Positions 15,826 through 25,141 of a DNA stretch of 64,000 bases are shown here, piece after piece. Position numbers and translations under genes: made by a program. The stretch's first letter is position 1; every line of letters starts with the position of its first letter. The stretch is from Alteromonadaceae bacterium (GTDB lineage Bacteria; Pseudomonadota; Gammaproteobacteria; Enterobacterales; Alteromonadaceae). Below the pieces are notes generated by a model. It ran no database searches, was not told the origin of the DNA, and saw nothing but the letters and a program-made list of their open reading frames with translations. The stretch is from positions 124,001 to 188,000 of the forward strand of contig WKFJ01000004.1 of the NCBI GenBank assembly GCA_014872785.1, in the 5' to 3' direction.

Positions 15826-17403
15826 GTGAGTACTATCCAACAAGAAGCAAGCAAGACCCACTCCACTCCCACCATTGCCATTCGACACAGCGTATTCTGG
15901 CCTCCGTTCATATTGCTGCTCATGGCAGTCGTTTATAGCTTCGTAGATTTAGACAGTTATTTAGGTGTCGCCACCAATATAAACAACTGGATATTAGACA
16001 CCTTTGATGACCTGTTTAGTTGGACATCTTTTATCATGCTAGTGACGTTGGTCGTGGTGTACTTTTCACCATTAGCAAAAGTCAAAATAGGCGGTAAAGA
16101 CGCCAAACCTTTGTTATCAAAATGGCGCTGGTTTGCCATCACTTTATGCACCACTATTGCCACAGGTATTCTATTTTGGTCAGCGGCAGAGCCCATGTAC
16201 CATGCTTATGCGCCACCGGAATCGCTCGATATCCAAAGTAATTCCGCACAAGCCAAAGCCTTTGCCATGGGTACGATGTTCATGCACTGGTCTTTTACCC
16301 CTTATGCGATTTATTGTGTGCCATCATTAGTGTTCGCTCTGTGTTTTTACAATTTAAAGCGCTCTTTTTCGATTGGTGCCTCTCTGAGTCCAGCACTGGG
16401 CAATGGTATCGAGCGCAATGGCGGTAGAATCGTCGATGCAATTGCTTTGTTTTCTCTTGTAGCAGGGATGGCTGCGTCCCTTGGCACTGGTATTCTAATA
16501 CTCGGAGGGGGCGTGGAATCAGTCACCGGCATTGCCAATTCCAAGACGGTTATGGCATTTGTAGCCATTGCCATTGTGTCTAGTTTTGTCATATCCGCAC
16601 TTAGTGGCTTACAAAAAGGCATTGCTAAACTGTCGCATGCGAATGCAATTGTTTTTATAGGTCTGTTTTCCTTCGTGTTGGTCGTCGGCCCAACCGCCAG
16701 TATTGTGAGTTTGGGAATAGACGGCGTTGTTCAATATGCACAAAGCTTTTTCCCACGCAGTTTTAATACTTATTTAGACAGTTCAGACACCTGGGCCCAA
16801 TCTTGGACCATTTTTTATCTGGCAAATTGGTTTGCCTGGGCACCAATAGCCGCACTATTTTTAGGTAAGATTGCCCGCGGCTACACGGTGCGACAGTTCA
16901 TTTCTATCAACCTCATATTGCCGTCACTGGTAATTGTTTTTTGGATGTCGACGTTCACGGGCACAGCGATGCATTTAGACGAAGCACTCAACGGGCAACT
17001 ACGCGCAAGTTTGCTGGATAAGGGGCCAGAATCAGTGATTTTTATGCTGATTGATAACTTGCCATTGGCTTCGATTATGTCCTTTGCTTTTATCGGCGCA
17101 ACATTTATCTCTTTTGTAACCGCAGCAGATTCCAATACCGACGCAATGAGTAATCTGTGTAGCAAGGGCAACAATGCTGAGAATAATCAGGCGAATCATT
17201 TGATGAAGTACGTGTGGGGTATTTGTATCGGTATTATTGCTTGGGTGATGGTGAGCTTCGCCAGTATCGATGGCATCAGAATGATGTCGAATTTAGGTGG
17301 TTTACCCGCGATGTTCATTATCATGGTAACGAACGTGAGTTTGCTGGTATTGCTTTACCGAGTCATAAAAGGGGATTCACTCGAGCCCGACAGTAAGAGT
17401 TAG
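15826..17403 (+). CDS. BCCT-family betaine/carnitine/choline transporter
   Basis: 525 aa, the normal length, with about twelve TMs. Marker motifs are GILFWSAAEPMYHAYAPP and MHWSFTPYAIYCVPSLVFAL, the BCCT signature region, followed by the GNGIERNGGRIVDA segment typical of the marine betaine/DMSP carriers in this family. It should import glycine betaine or a related compound by sodium symport for osmoprotection or as a carbon source. The GTG start at 15826 sits almost on a purine run (AAAAGG), so the start is uncertain by a few codons. No osmosensing C-terminal extension is visible. It converges on the small membrane gene, with stops three bases apart. Confidence 0.88.
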   Translation: MSTIQQEASKTHSTPTIAIRHSVFWPPFILLLMAVVYSFVDLDSYLGVATNINNWILDTFDDLFSWTSFIMLVTLVVVYFSPLAKVKIGGKDAKPLLSKWRWFAITLCTTIATGILFWSAAEPMYHAYAPPESLDIQSNSAQAKAFAMGTMFMHWSFTPYAIYCVPSLVFALCFYNLKRSFSIGASLSPALGNGIERNGGRIVDAIALFSLVAGMAASLGTGILILGGGVESVTGIANSKTVMAFVAIAIVSSFVISALSGLQKGIAKLSHANAIVFIGLFSFVLVVGPTASIVSLGIDGVVQYAQSFFPRSFNTYLDSSDTWAQSWTIFYLANWFAWAPIAALFLGKIARGYTVRQFISINLILPSLVIVFWMSTFTGTAMHLDEALNGQLRASLLDKGPESVIFMLIDNLPLASIMSFAFIGATFISFVTAADSNTDAMSNLCSKGNNAENNQANHLMKYVWGICIGIIAWVMVSFASIDGIRMMSNLGGLPAMFIIMVTNVSLLVLLYRVIKGDSLEPDSKS

Positions 17404-17406
17404 CGA

Positions 17407-17681
17407 TTACACAGAATCACCGTTATGTTTATCACCCGATTCTTGGTCTTCTTTTGGTTGTTCTTGTTTCAGTTTTTCCAGGTCTTTGAAAGCCGATGGG
17501 GGAATAGAAAAATTGAAATTAAAGGAAACAAGGCGAGAAACAAGAAAGCGCCTTTAGGCATCTTTTTCGCCCAACGCACTACACCCGCTAGCGAATAGCA
17601 TGCGAGCACCGCGAAAACGCAGAGCAAAATACCTGCGAGAAAAGGAGATGTTTGCCAAAATTCAGAAACGTAAGCCGCCAT
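17407..17681 (-). pseudogene. Small two-TM membrane protein, frameshifted in an A5/T5 run
   Basis: The frame from ATG 17681 gives two TMs (FLAGILLCVFAVLACYSLAGVV and GAFLFLALFPLISIF) and then runs into a short nonsense tail ending at 17469. One frame over, from about 17512, the sequence encodes SIPPSAFKDLEKLKQEQPKE and ends at TAA 17407, three bases from the BCCT stop. Restoring one base in the homopolymer at 17508-17512 joins the two into a sensible ~90-residue protein with a charged cytoplasmic tail. The loss could be a true mutation or a sequencing error in the homopolymer. Function unknown. Confidence 0.55.
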
Positions 17682-17878
17682 GCTCGATACGTCCGTTCAG
17701 TGATGCTCAAGAATTAAGTGAGGTGAATCTCGTAACTTTCAACCACGGCTCAATAATTCAGGCTAAATTTCAACGCAAAAATTCGCTTTTTGGGCATACA
17801 GTTTTTGACGAAACGAGCGTGATCCTTTAGCCTAAATTCAAAATACTATTCTAAACATCTCTTTACCCTGAGCCTCAT

Positions 17879-20737
17879 ATGAAACACAGACATCTCGGCC
17901 TTTTAGGTACCTTGGCATTTTTACTGATCGCAGGCTGTTCCAAAGCACCTGACACAACAACACCAACAGATGAAACCGCAACCGTAGAGAAACGAAAAAG
18001 CGACTTCTTGCTGGAATACGAAACCTTTACCTTGGACAATGGACTCACAGTGATATTCCATATCGACCGGTCAGACCCAGTCACCGCCGTTGCCCTAACT
18101 GCACATGTAGGCTCAGCGCGCGAAGTAGAGGGACGCACGGGTTTTGCGCATCTATTTGAACACTTGTTGTTTTTGGAATCAGAAAACCTTGGCTACGGCG
18201 GACTCGATGCTATGAGTGCTCGCATCGGTGGTTCAGGTGCCAATGGTTCAACCAGTCGAGACAGAACCGACTATTACCAAACAGTGCCCAACGACGCCCT
18301 TGAAAAAATGATTTGGGCAGAGGCAGACAAGCTAGGATGGTTTATTAATACCGTAACCGTGCCGGTACTGGAAAAAGAAAAACAAGTGGTCAAAAACGAG
18401 AAACGTCAGGGTGTGGACAACCGCCCTTATGGTCATGTTAATTATGTCATCGACAAAAACCTCTACCCCAAAGGTCATCCGTACAGCTGGCAGATCATTG
18501 GTTCTTTAGAAGACTTGCAAGCCGCGACACTTGACGACGTGCATCAATTCTTTAAGCGTTGGTATGTGCCTAACAACGTATCATTAGTTATTGCTGGAGA
18601 CTTTGACCCGGCGCAAGCGAAACAGTGGGTACAAAAATATTTTGATGAAATTCCACGTGGCCAAGACATTCCAAAACTAGAAAAACAGCCCGCAGTTTTA
18701 GAAGCTACTAAACACCTTAAATACGAAGACAACTTCGCACAGCAACCCCAATTAACCATGACTTGGCCTGGTGTTCCTCGATACAGCGAAGATGCTTTTG
18801 CGCTTGAATATTTGACCGCGCTATTGGCAGATGGCAAACAGTCGCCCATGTACAAAGTACTCGTAGAGGAAAAAGGGCTGACCAGCGGTGTCACTATGTA
18901 TCCCTACAATAGCGAAATTGCTGGACAAATTAACCTCATAGTCCGCGCTTTTGAAAATAAAGACTTGAATGACGTGGCAGCAGCAATTACAGAAAGCTTC
19001 AAAAAATTTGAAACCGAGGGTATTTCTGAAAAGGCCATGGAACGCATTCGCGTGCAGCAAGAAAAAGCCTTTTATGAAAATAACGCTAACGCCATCAACA
19101 AAGCTTTTCAACTGGCAAACTACGATTTGTATACAGGTAACCCGGGATTCATTAATGAGCACATAAATCTGCTCTTAAACGTAACCGAAGAGGACATTTG
19201 GCGGGTTTACAATACCTACATTAAAGACAAACACTTTGTGTCCACTAGCTTTGTACCAAAAGGACAAGATCAGTTGGCACTCAAAGGCGCAACTCCAGCC
19301 GTTATCGCAGAAGAGAAGATCCTGCCGGGTTCCGAAGCTAACTTTGACTTATCGCAGAACGCAACATACGAAAAAACTCCATCCACTTTTGATCGTTCAA
19401 AAGAACCCCCCTACGGCAAAGCCCCAGTCGTGTCGGCGCCACCAGTATGGTCTTTTGAAGCCAGCAACGGTCTTAAGGTTTCGGGCATAGAAAATGGTGA
19501 ACTACCCTTGGTCGCCTTGCGTTTTACTTTCCAAGGAGGTCAATTACTTGAAAACTTGGATAACGTGGGTATTGCGGCGTTGTTAGCAGGTATGCTTGAC
19601 CGAGGTACAAGCAATAAGACTAAAGGTGAAATCGAAGAAGCTGTTGAGTTGATAGGTGCCAGCGTAAGCATTGCTGCCGACAAGAGTCACATCAGCATTA
19701 ACGCTAATGGTCTTGCTGGGCAATATGAACAACTGATGGATATAGTTAGCGAAATTATTACGTCACCACGTTTTGATGAAGAAGAATTTAACCAGTTAAA
19801 AACCGAAACCATCGAGCAAATCAAAGCCCTTAAAGGTGATCCACGAGGTCTGGCCGATAACTACTTCATGCAATTACTTTACGGTGAAGATTCTGTTTAT
19901 GGTTACGACCCCCAAGGCACTGTTGAGACAGTTGAAGCTATCACACTTGAAGATGTACAAGCTTTTTACAAGACCGCTATTTCTTCGAAGAACAGCTACC
20001 TAAACGTGGTAGGCAAGGTTTCTCAAACGCAGGTTGCCAGTTCAATTAAAGCACTTGAATCTCAATGGCAGACCGAACAGGCGAATGTATTAAGCCCACC
20101 TGTCATAGGGGAAAAGCGCGCTACAGCTAAACTATATTTCTATGATGTACCCGGCGCAAAGCAATCACAAATTCGCATGGGTAATGTTTCACTTAAAGCT
20201 AACGATGCCGATTTCTTAAACGCACAGGTCGCGAACTACAAAATTGGTGGAGGTGGTTTTGCCGCAAGATTAATGCAAGTTCTGCGCAGTGAAAAAGGCT
20301 ATACCTACGGTATTTACAGTGGCTTCTTCGGCAATGCATTCAGCGGACAGTTCAGACTACAAACCGGTGTCAGAAGCAATGTTACGCTGGAGTCTTTAGA
20401 AGATATCTTATCTATTGTTGCCGATTACAGCACGACCTTTACTGACGAAGATTTGGCTGGCACCCAAAGCTACTTTGTGAAAAGCAGTGCCCGAAGCTTT
20501 GAGAGCTTAAACAATAAGCTACAGTTGGTCAGTGACATTAGTATTTTAGGCAGATCTCCAGATTATATTGCTAAACGCAACGAGGCTGCGGTGGCTATGT
20601 CCATAGAGGATATCGCGCAACTTTCGCAGCAATATATCAACCTCGAAGAAATGGTTATTTTGGTAGTCGGTGATGCTGCGACTCAACTAGAGCGTTTGAA
20701 GGAGTTAGGTCTCGGCGAACCAGTGCGATTGAATTAA
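17879..20737 (+). CDS. M16-family (insulinase/pitrilysin-type) zinc protease, lipoprotein
   Basis: 952 aa. A lipoprotein signal (LIAGC, Cys20) places it in the envelope. Two tandem M16 units follow. The N-terminal unit has the inverted zinc motif HLFEH at 91-95, with a downstream glutamate expected ~75 residues later (EKEKQVVKNEKRQG). The C-terminal unit (from about residue 520: VSGIENGELPLVALRFTFQGGQLLE) lacks HxxEH and forms the other half of the clam-shell, as is normal. It should degrade peptides in the periplasm. No partner gene: the flanks are unrelated. Length fits single-chain M16B-like proteins of marine gammaproteobacteria. Confidence 0.88.
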   Translation: MKHRHLGLLGTLAFLLIAGCSKAPDTTTPTDETATVEKRKSDFLLEYETFTLDNGLTVIFHIDRSDPVTAVALTAHVGSAREVEGRTGFAHLFEHLLFLESENLGYGGLDAMSARIGGSGANGSTSRDRTDYYQTVPNDALEKMIWAEADKLGWFINTVTVPVLEKEKQVVKNEKRQGVDNRPYGHVNYVIDKNLYPKGHPYSWQIIGSLEDLQAATLDDVHQFFKRWYVPNNVSLVIAGDFDPAQAKQWVQKYFDEIPRGQDIPKLEKQPAVLEATKHLKYEDNFAQQPQLTMTWPGVPRYSEDAFALEYLTALLADGKQSPMYKVLVEEKGLTSGVTMYPYNSEIAGQINLIVRAFENKDLNDVAAAITESFKKFETEGISEKAMERIRVQQEKAFYENNANAINKAFQLANYDLYTGNPGFINEHINLLLNVTEEDIWRVYNTYIKDKHFVSTSFVPKGQDQLALKGATPAVIAEEKILPGSEANFDLSQNATYEKTPSTFDRSKEPPYGKAPVVSAPPVWSFEASNGLKVSGIENGELPLVALRFTFQGGQLLENLDNVGIAALLAGMLDRGTSNKTKGEIEEAVELIGASVSIAADKSHISINANGLAGQYEQLMDIVSEIITSPRFDEEEFNQLKTETIEQIKALKGDPRGLADNYFMQLLYGEDSVYGYDPQGTVETVEAITLEDVQAFYKTAISSKNSYLNVVGKVSQTQVASSIKALESQWQTEQANVLSPPVIGEKRATAKLYFYDVPGAKQSQIRMGNVSLKANDADFLNAQVANYKIGGGGFAARLMQVLRSEKGYTYGIYSGFFGNAFSGQFRLQTGVRSNVTLESLEDILSIVADYSTTFTDEDLAGTQSYFVKSSARSFESLNNKLQLVSDISILGRSPDYIAKRNEAAVAMSIEDIAQLSQQYINLEEMVILVVGDAATQLERLKELGLGEPVRLN

Positions 20738-20759
20738 ATCGTGTAAATACTCAGGTTCA

Positions 20760-20790
20760 TGGCGGTGAGATAGGCTCTTTCCGCCACCTT
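20760..20790 (+). terminator. Likely terminator after the M16 protease gene
   Basis: TGGCGG (20760-20765) pairs with CCGCCA (20781-20786) across a 15-base loop and is followed by CCTTTT. It lies 22 bp after the M16 stop. Confidence 0.45.
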
Positions 20791-20823
20791 TTACAACGAT
20801 GAACAAAAGTCCAAGTCGTTAAG

Positions 20824-21159
20824 CTACAAAACAATCTTGGAATAACTGTCTTTTTCCATATCGACCACCTCTACCGTCACAGAACCTGAAAAGTCTTCCA
20901 GTGCCATTATGGCTCCCATAACGTCTGCCGATAGTGTTTGTTTGTGCAGCAAGGTTCTTCCTGAGAGTATTTTCATCACAACATGGACGAAACTAGTCTT
21001 TTCAGAGCCAACTTGGTAGTGGCTGTATGCGATGCTGCGCACTTTAATGTCTTTACCGTCTTTACTGAATAAACCGGATGTGCGAGCGCTCTCGAACACT
21101 AGCTGGTTGAGTTGGTTAGCGTCCAAATCATCGGAATGTTCGATAATACAATGCGGCAT
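20824..21159 (-). CDS. 5-carboxymethyl-2-hydroxymuconate delta-isomerase family (HpaF-like) protein
   Basis: 111 aa, short member of the CHMI family of the tautomerase superfamily. It starts M-P-H-C-I-I-E-H-S, exposing Pro after Met removal, the catalytic residue; other marks are the SIAYSHYQVG and FVHVVMKILSGR segments. In E. coli C the enzyme isomerises 5-carboxymethyl-2-hydroxymuconate in homoprotocatechuate breakdown. No other hpa gene lies near, so its in vivo substrate is unclear; many orphan copies exist. It is followed upstream by a GNAT gene in the same direction, 45 bp away, possibly co-transcribed. Confidence 0.75.
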   Translation of the reverse strand: MPHCIIEHSDDLDANQLNQLVFESARTSGLFSKDGKDIKVRSIAYSHYQVGSEKTSFVHVVMKILSGRTLLHKQTLSADVMGAIMALEDFSGSVTVEVVDMEKDSYSKIVL

Positions 21160-21204
21160 GTTAGTCCCTTAGTGTGTGTAATTGATGGTTAACTTATACG
21201 GTTA

Positions 21205-21666
21205 TCAATCTAAGTTTAGTTTCATTTCCATAAGACAGGGTTCAAATCCGACTTTTTCGTAGGCTCGGATGGCCGCGCTATTTTGCGCATATACATCCAA
21301 ATAAAAATCCTTAATATCTCGTTCGTATGCCCAGTCAATCAGCCTTTGCATAATCTCCTTGTTCAGGCCCTGCCCACGGTACTCTGGCATCACGTACATA
21401 AACCCCAAATAACCGTGCTTTTCGTGACGCAAAGATTGTTTCGAGGGTCGAATTTCGACATATCCGGTGCCGACAATCTGCGTTTCGTTTTCAACAACTA
21501 ACATATTTGCAGATTTGCTTGATACTAGTTTATCTAAATCGTAATAAATAGGGTTATCAGCTTTTATGGTGTTATTGAAGGGTCTTTCGGCCTCTACCAC
21601 GCATTGTTCGAGCTCGAGTAGTTTTGGGATATCTACAGAGGTTGCTTCACGAAATATCAGCATCAT
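21205..21666 (-). CDS. GNAT-family N-acetyltransferase
   Basis: 153 aa, one complete GNAT domain: N-terminal FREATSVDIPKLLELEQ, acetyl-CoA-binding segment YVMPEYRGQGLNKEIMQRLIDWA with the R-G-Q-G-L loop, and the terminal AIRAYEKVGFEPCLMEMKL strand with its usual A-x-x-x-Y-x-x-x-G-F pattern. It resembles RimI-like or small-molecule acetyltransferases; the acceptor cannot be predicted. The start is one of two adjacent ATGs (21666 or 21663) directly behind AAGGA. Confidence 0.82.
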   Translation of the reverse strand: MMLIFREATSVDIPKLLELEQCVVEAERPFNNTIKADNPIYYDLDKLVSSKSANMLVVENETQIVGTGYVEIRPSKQSLRHEKHGYLGFMYVMPEYRGQGLNKEIMQRLIDWAYERDIKDFYLDVYAQNSAAIRAYEKVGFEPCLMEMKLNLD

Positions 21667-21763
21667 TCCTTGCCTGTGGTGTTCACAATGGTTTCGAGTT
21701 TAACAGAACCATAAAGACTTAGTTCGCTTTGTTCTGTAAAGAAATGGAAGTTTGCAAAACTGA

Positions 21764-21809
21764 TTACACCACGAGAAATACAGCAGATATTCTGCAACAG
21801 GTGGTGTAA
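21764..21809. repeat. Nested inverted repeat in intergenic region
   Basis: TTACACCAC (21764-21772) and GTGGTGTAA (21801-21809) are perfect 9-bp inverted repeats; between them GCAGA-TAT-TCTGC (21783-21795) forms an inner hairpin. It lies between the GNAT start and the PhoD stop. It could be a cruciform, a terminator-like RNA or a dimeric protein site. Confidence 0.55.
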
Positions 21810-21878
21810 ATAGCATCCATTTTGTGAATATATTAATAATGGGAATAAATGAAAGAAATGTTATTGCGCGTTTAATAT

Positions 21879-22976
21879 TTAACGCAACAGACTCAAAGGA
21901 ATGGTTTGTGCGTTGATTAGGTCACCATTTAAATCTAGAGCTTTAAAGCGAATTTCAGCATCGTTTTCCTGCCAATCAATACTTATGGTCGCAAAATGGC
22001 TCCCCCGATACACCGCGCCCTGCCTAAAATTATTAACTTCATTGACCTCGCGAATATCATCAGTCATGCCGCTGGCAGTCAAATCCCACATGGGATATGG
22101 CACCCGTGAGCCCAGCTGACCAGTGTCTACCGATACCTCGGTAAGGTGTCTGTCACCACTCAAAAACACCACGCCTTTGGCATTGGTTTTCTCGATTAAG
22201 TCATAGAGTTTTTGCCTTTCAGCCGGGAAGTTACCCCAGGTCTCCCAACTGTGCTCATAGGCAACCACTTGAATGCTACTGGCAATAAAACGAATATCCG
22301 CAGGCTGCAATAGCTGCTGTTCTAACCAGTTCCATTGCTCAAATCCCAGTATAGATTTACCTTCGTTGTGGTCTTGAATATAAGGACCTTTCCCCTCTGG
22401 TTGGCCCTCTGGGTTGCGTACCAAGTCGTCGCGATGAAAGCGCGTATCTAACATAATAAACTGCACTCTTTGACCTACATCGCCGTTGATAAAAGAGTGA
22501 TAAATGCCGGATTGCTTGCGAATTGGGTCGTCTTTTGCAAAGCCAAAAAAATCAAAAAAGTGAGATTGGCTTTGCCACTTCATCGGATAGTGTTTGCCGG
22601 CATCATTGGCACCGTAATCATGGTCATCCCAAATACCGATAACCGGCATCTTTGCGCGTAATGTTGCAAAACCAGGCTTACTCGCAAGAGCGCCGTAGGC
22701 CTCTTCAAAGCGCTCTGTTGTTGTTACAGGATGAGAGTCCAAGCCTTTGCCCTCAGGTGCCCAATAGTCCGCATACATATTATCTCCCAGAAACACGAAG
22801 AACTGTGGTTCCTGCTTTAATACCGTATCCCATATTGGCTGTGGAAGGCGCTCTTTGGCGCAAGAACCTATTGCAAAATGCTGCACATTATTGGGAAGTA
22901 CTGCCTTGGCATGTACATTCACTGCCGAGCCAAGCAAGCACATCAATACAAACGCAATCTTTTTCAATAACAACAT
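21879..22976 (-). CDS. PhoD-like alkaline phosphatase/metallophosphoesterase, exported
   Basis: 365 aa. Sec signal peptide (~1-23, ending VHA). The mature part shows FAIGSCAKE, FFVFLGDNMYAD (metal-binding GDN), GIWDDHDYGANDAG (DDHD metal ligands), MLDTRFHRDDL and VVFLSGDRHLTEV (the late D-R-H motif), all marks of the PhoD-like branch. It lacks the N-terminal extension of long PhoD enzymes. It should hydrolyse phosphodiesters or monoesters in the periplasm using Ca/Fe-type metals, useful for phosphate scavenging. The signal has no clear twin-arginine, unlike classical PhoD. No pho-box was recognised. Confidence 0.82.
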   Translation of the reverse strand: MLLLKKIAFVLMCLLGSAVNVHAKAVLPNNVQHFAIGSCAKERLPQPIWDTVLKQEPQFFVFLGDNMYADYWAPEGKGLDSHPVTTTERFEEAYGALASKPGFATLRAKMPVIGIWDDHDYGANDAGKHYPMKWQSQSHFFDFFGFAKDDPIRKQSGIYHSFINGDVGQRVQFIMLDTRFHRDDLVRNPEGQPEGKGPYIQDHNEGKSILGFEQWNWLEQQLLQPADIRFIASSIQVVAYEHSWETWGNFPAERQKLYDLIEKTNAKGVVFLSGDRHLTEVSVDTGQLGSRVPYPMWDLTASGMTDDIREVNEVNNFRQGAVYRGSHFATISIDWQENDAEIRFKALDLNGDLINAQTIPLSLLR

Positions 22977-23306
22977 AGTTTCAAAGCGAATTCATAAACA
23001 CCGTAATTTGAACCGATGATAATGACCAAAATATTAATCTCTCGCTAGTGTAGGCGGAAAATCATCATTTTGTTTCATAGAGAGCTTTTAAATTACGCCG
23101 CCGAAACATTCACAAAATAAATCCCACAGATACAAATTATTTATTAGATGAATTTATTGGTACTCGCTAGAGTGAGCGTAACAGATTTGCACAGGCAACT
23201 CGTCAATAGCGACAAACTGAGCAACTGAAGAATTAGAGAGATGGTACTCAACCCTACGAAGCTGCCACCACTAATCAGCTAAACGAATTTAATGAGGATA
23301 TGAAAG
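22977..23306. promoter_or_regulatory. Long intergenic region upstream of isocitrate lyase
   Basis: 330 bp between divergent phoD-like and aceA genes, AT-rich, so it must hold both promoters and a long aceA leader. I see no gene in it, no convincing -35/-10 pair, and only a weak CGCT/AGCG inverted repeat near 23166-23179. The aceA start is preceded by GAGGATATGAAAG. Confidence 0.4.
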
Positions 23307-24905
23307 ATGTCTATCTACAACAACGATATCGAATTAGTACAAGCAGTCATCGAAGCTCGCGGAAATTCTTGGAACGCAATAGACGCAGAGTCTGTTGCTA
23401 GAATGCGTGCGCAAAACAAATTCAAAACTGGCCTAGACATCGCAAAATATACAGCCGACATCATGCGCGCTGATATGGAAGCCTATGATGCTGACAGCGC
23501 TAAGTACACCCAGTCACTAGGTTGCTGGCACGGCTTCATTGGTCAGCAAAAAATGATTTCCATCAAAAAGCACTTCGGCGGCAGCACTGAGCGCCGTTAC
23601 CTGTACTTGTCAGGATGGATGGTCGCAGCACTGCGCTCTGATTTCGGTCCGCTACCTGACCAGTCAATGCATGAAAAAACCTCAGTTCCTGCATTAATTG
23701 AAGAATTGTACACCTTTTTACGCCAAGCAGACGCTCGTGAATTAGGTGGTTTATTCCGCGCATTAGACGCGGCTCGTGAAGCTGGTGATACAGCTAAACA
23801 AGCAGAAATCCAAGAACAAATCGACAATCACCAAACTCACGTTGTTCCCATCATCGCTGATATTGACGCGGGTTTCGGTAACGAAGAAGCAACTTATTTG
23901 CTTGCCAAAAAGATGATTGAAGCGGGCGCCTGCTGCCTTCAAATTGAAAACCAAGTGGCTGATGAAAAACAATGTGGTCACCAAGACGGAAAAGTAACCG
24001 TACCACATGCTGACTTCCACGCTAAACTGCGTGCGCTTCGCTATGCTTTCTTGGAAATGGGTGTCGATAACGGCGTTATCGTAGCGCGTACCGACTCATT
24101 GGGTGCTGGTCTAACTAAAGAAATCGCAGTAGTGAAAGAACCGGGTGATGCAGGCGACATCTACAACTCGTTCTTAGATGTTGAAGAAATTGCCGTAGAA
24201 GACATGCAACAAGGCGATGTTGTATTCAATAAAGACGGCAAGCTAGTGCGTCCTAAGCGTTTACCGTCAGGCTTGTATCAGTTCCGCAAAGGAACAGGTG
24301 AAGACCGCTGTGTTTTCGACTGTATTGGCGCTCTAAATGCCGGTGCTGACCTGCTTTGGATTGAGACTGAAAAACCACACGTAGGTCAAATTGGTGGCAT
24401 GGTAAACCGAGTGCGCGAAGTCATTCCAAATGCGAAACTAGTTTACAATAACTCTCCTTCGTTCAACTGGACACTTAACTTCCGTCAGCAAGTATTCGAC
24501 GCATGGGAAGAAGAAGGCCGCGACATGTCAGCTTACGTACGTGCCGACTTGATGAGCGCGGACTATGATAATTCTGAGTTGGCAACTACGGCAGATGAGA
24601 AGATCCGTACCTTCCAGGTTGATGCTTCACGTGATGCCGGTATCTTCCATCACTTGATTACATTACCAACGTATCACACAGCAGCCTTGTCTACCGACAA
24701 CCTTGCGAAAGAATACTTTGGTGAACAGGGCATGTTGGGTTACGTCGCTGGGGTACAGCGCAAAGAGATCCGCCAAGGTATTGCGTGTGTTAAACACCAA
24801 AACATGGCAGGTTCCGACATGGGTGATGATCACAAAGAATACTTTGCCGGTGAAAACGCGCTTAAAGCATCAGGTAAAGACAACACGATGAACCAATTCA
24901 GCTAA
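23307..24905 (+). CDS. aceA: Isocitrate lyase (long form)
   Basis: 532 aa, the size of the Pseudomonas-type long isocitrate lyase rather than the ~434-aa E. coli form. Core motifs: HVVPIIADIDAGFGNEEATY (Mg-binding), ACCLQIENQVADEKQCGHQDGK with the catalytic K-x-C-G-H at 221-225, GVIVARTDSLGAG, and LVYNNSPSFNW. It splits isocitrate into glyoxylate and succinate at the head of the glyoxylate shunt, in the cytoplasm, for growth on acetate or fatty acids. Malate synthase is not adjacent. Transcribed alone, with its own strong terminator. Confidence 0.95.
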   Translation: MSIYNNDIELVQAVIEARGNSWNAIDAESVARMRAQNKFKTGLDIAKYTADIMRADMEAYDADSAKYTQSLGCWHGFIGQQKMISIKKHFGGSTERRYLYLSGWMVAALRSDFGPLPDQSMHEKTSVPALIEELYTFLRQADARELGGLFRALDAAREAGDTAKQAEIQEQIDNHQTHVVPIIADIDAGFGNEEATYLLAKKMIEAGACCLQIENQVADEKQCGHQDGKVTVPHADFHAKLRALRYAFLEMGVDNGVIVARTDSLGAGLTKEIAVVKEPGDAGDIYNSFLDVEEIAVEDMQQGDVVFNKDGKLVRPKRLPSGLYQFRKGTGEDRCVFDCIGALNAGADLLWIETEKPHVGQIGGMVNRVREVIPNAKLVYNNSPSFNWTLNFRQQVFDAWEEEGRDMSAYVRADLMSADYDNSELATTADEKIRTFQVDASRDAGIFHHLITLPTYHTAALSTDNLAKEYFGEQGMLGYVAGVQRKEIRQGIACVKHQNMAGSDMGDDHKEYFAGENALKASGKDNTMNQFS

Positions 24906-24938
24906 TTGCTTCATCGCTACTAGCACACACAACAGCGC

Positions 24939-24966
24939 AAGGGCTCAAATTGATGAGCCCTTTTTT
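24939..24966 (+). terminator. Rho-independent terminator of aceA
   Basis: GGGCTC (24941-24946)/GAGCCC (24955-24960), 8-base loop, followed by six T. It is 36 bp after the aceA stop. Confidence 0.9.
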
Positions 24967-24993
24967 CGTTTACGAGAAAGTTCAAAACAAAAA

Positions 24994-25071
24994 TCAACGA
25001 CTGGCTGACGCCAAGTAAACCCCACTTCCGATAAAGGCGCCACAGAAGCCCAGCCAGTTTTCTAGGTTCAT
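24994..25071 (-). CDS. Candidate 25-aa small membrane protein
   Basis: ATG 25071 with GGAG six bases upstream opens a 25-codon frame, MNLENWLGFCGAFIGSGVYL…, ending in TGA 24994. The middle is a single hydrophobic helix with small residues, as in many bacterial membrane microproteins. It lies between the aceA terminator and the SnoaL-like gene, downstream of the latter on the same strand. The ribosome-binding site and helix support it, but at this length chance cannot be ruled out. No family recognised. Confidence 0.35.
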   Translation of the reverse strand: MNLENWLGFCGAFIGSGVYLASASR

Positions 25072-25141
25072 GTAAGCTCCTCAAACTATGAAGTTATTAC
25101 TTTTGCAACTTCGCCCAGAAGAGTCCGAGTCTCTAATAGCA

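Noticed and set aside
20824..21159. Evidence for a homoprotocatechuate pathway
   Set aside because: Only the CHMI-like gene is present; no other hpa gene in the window.
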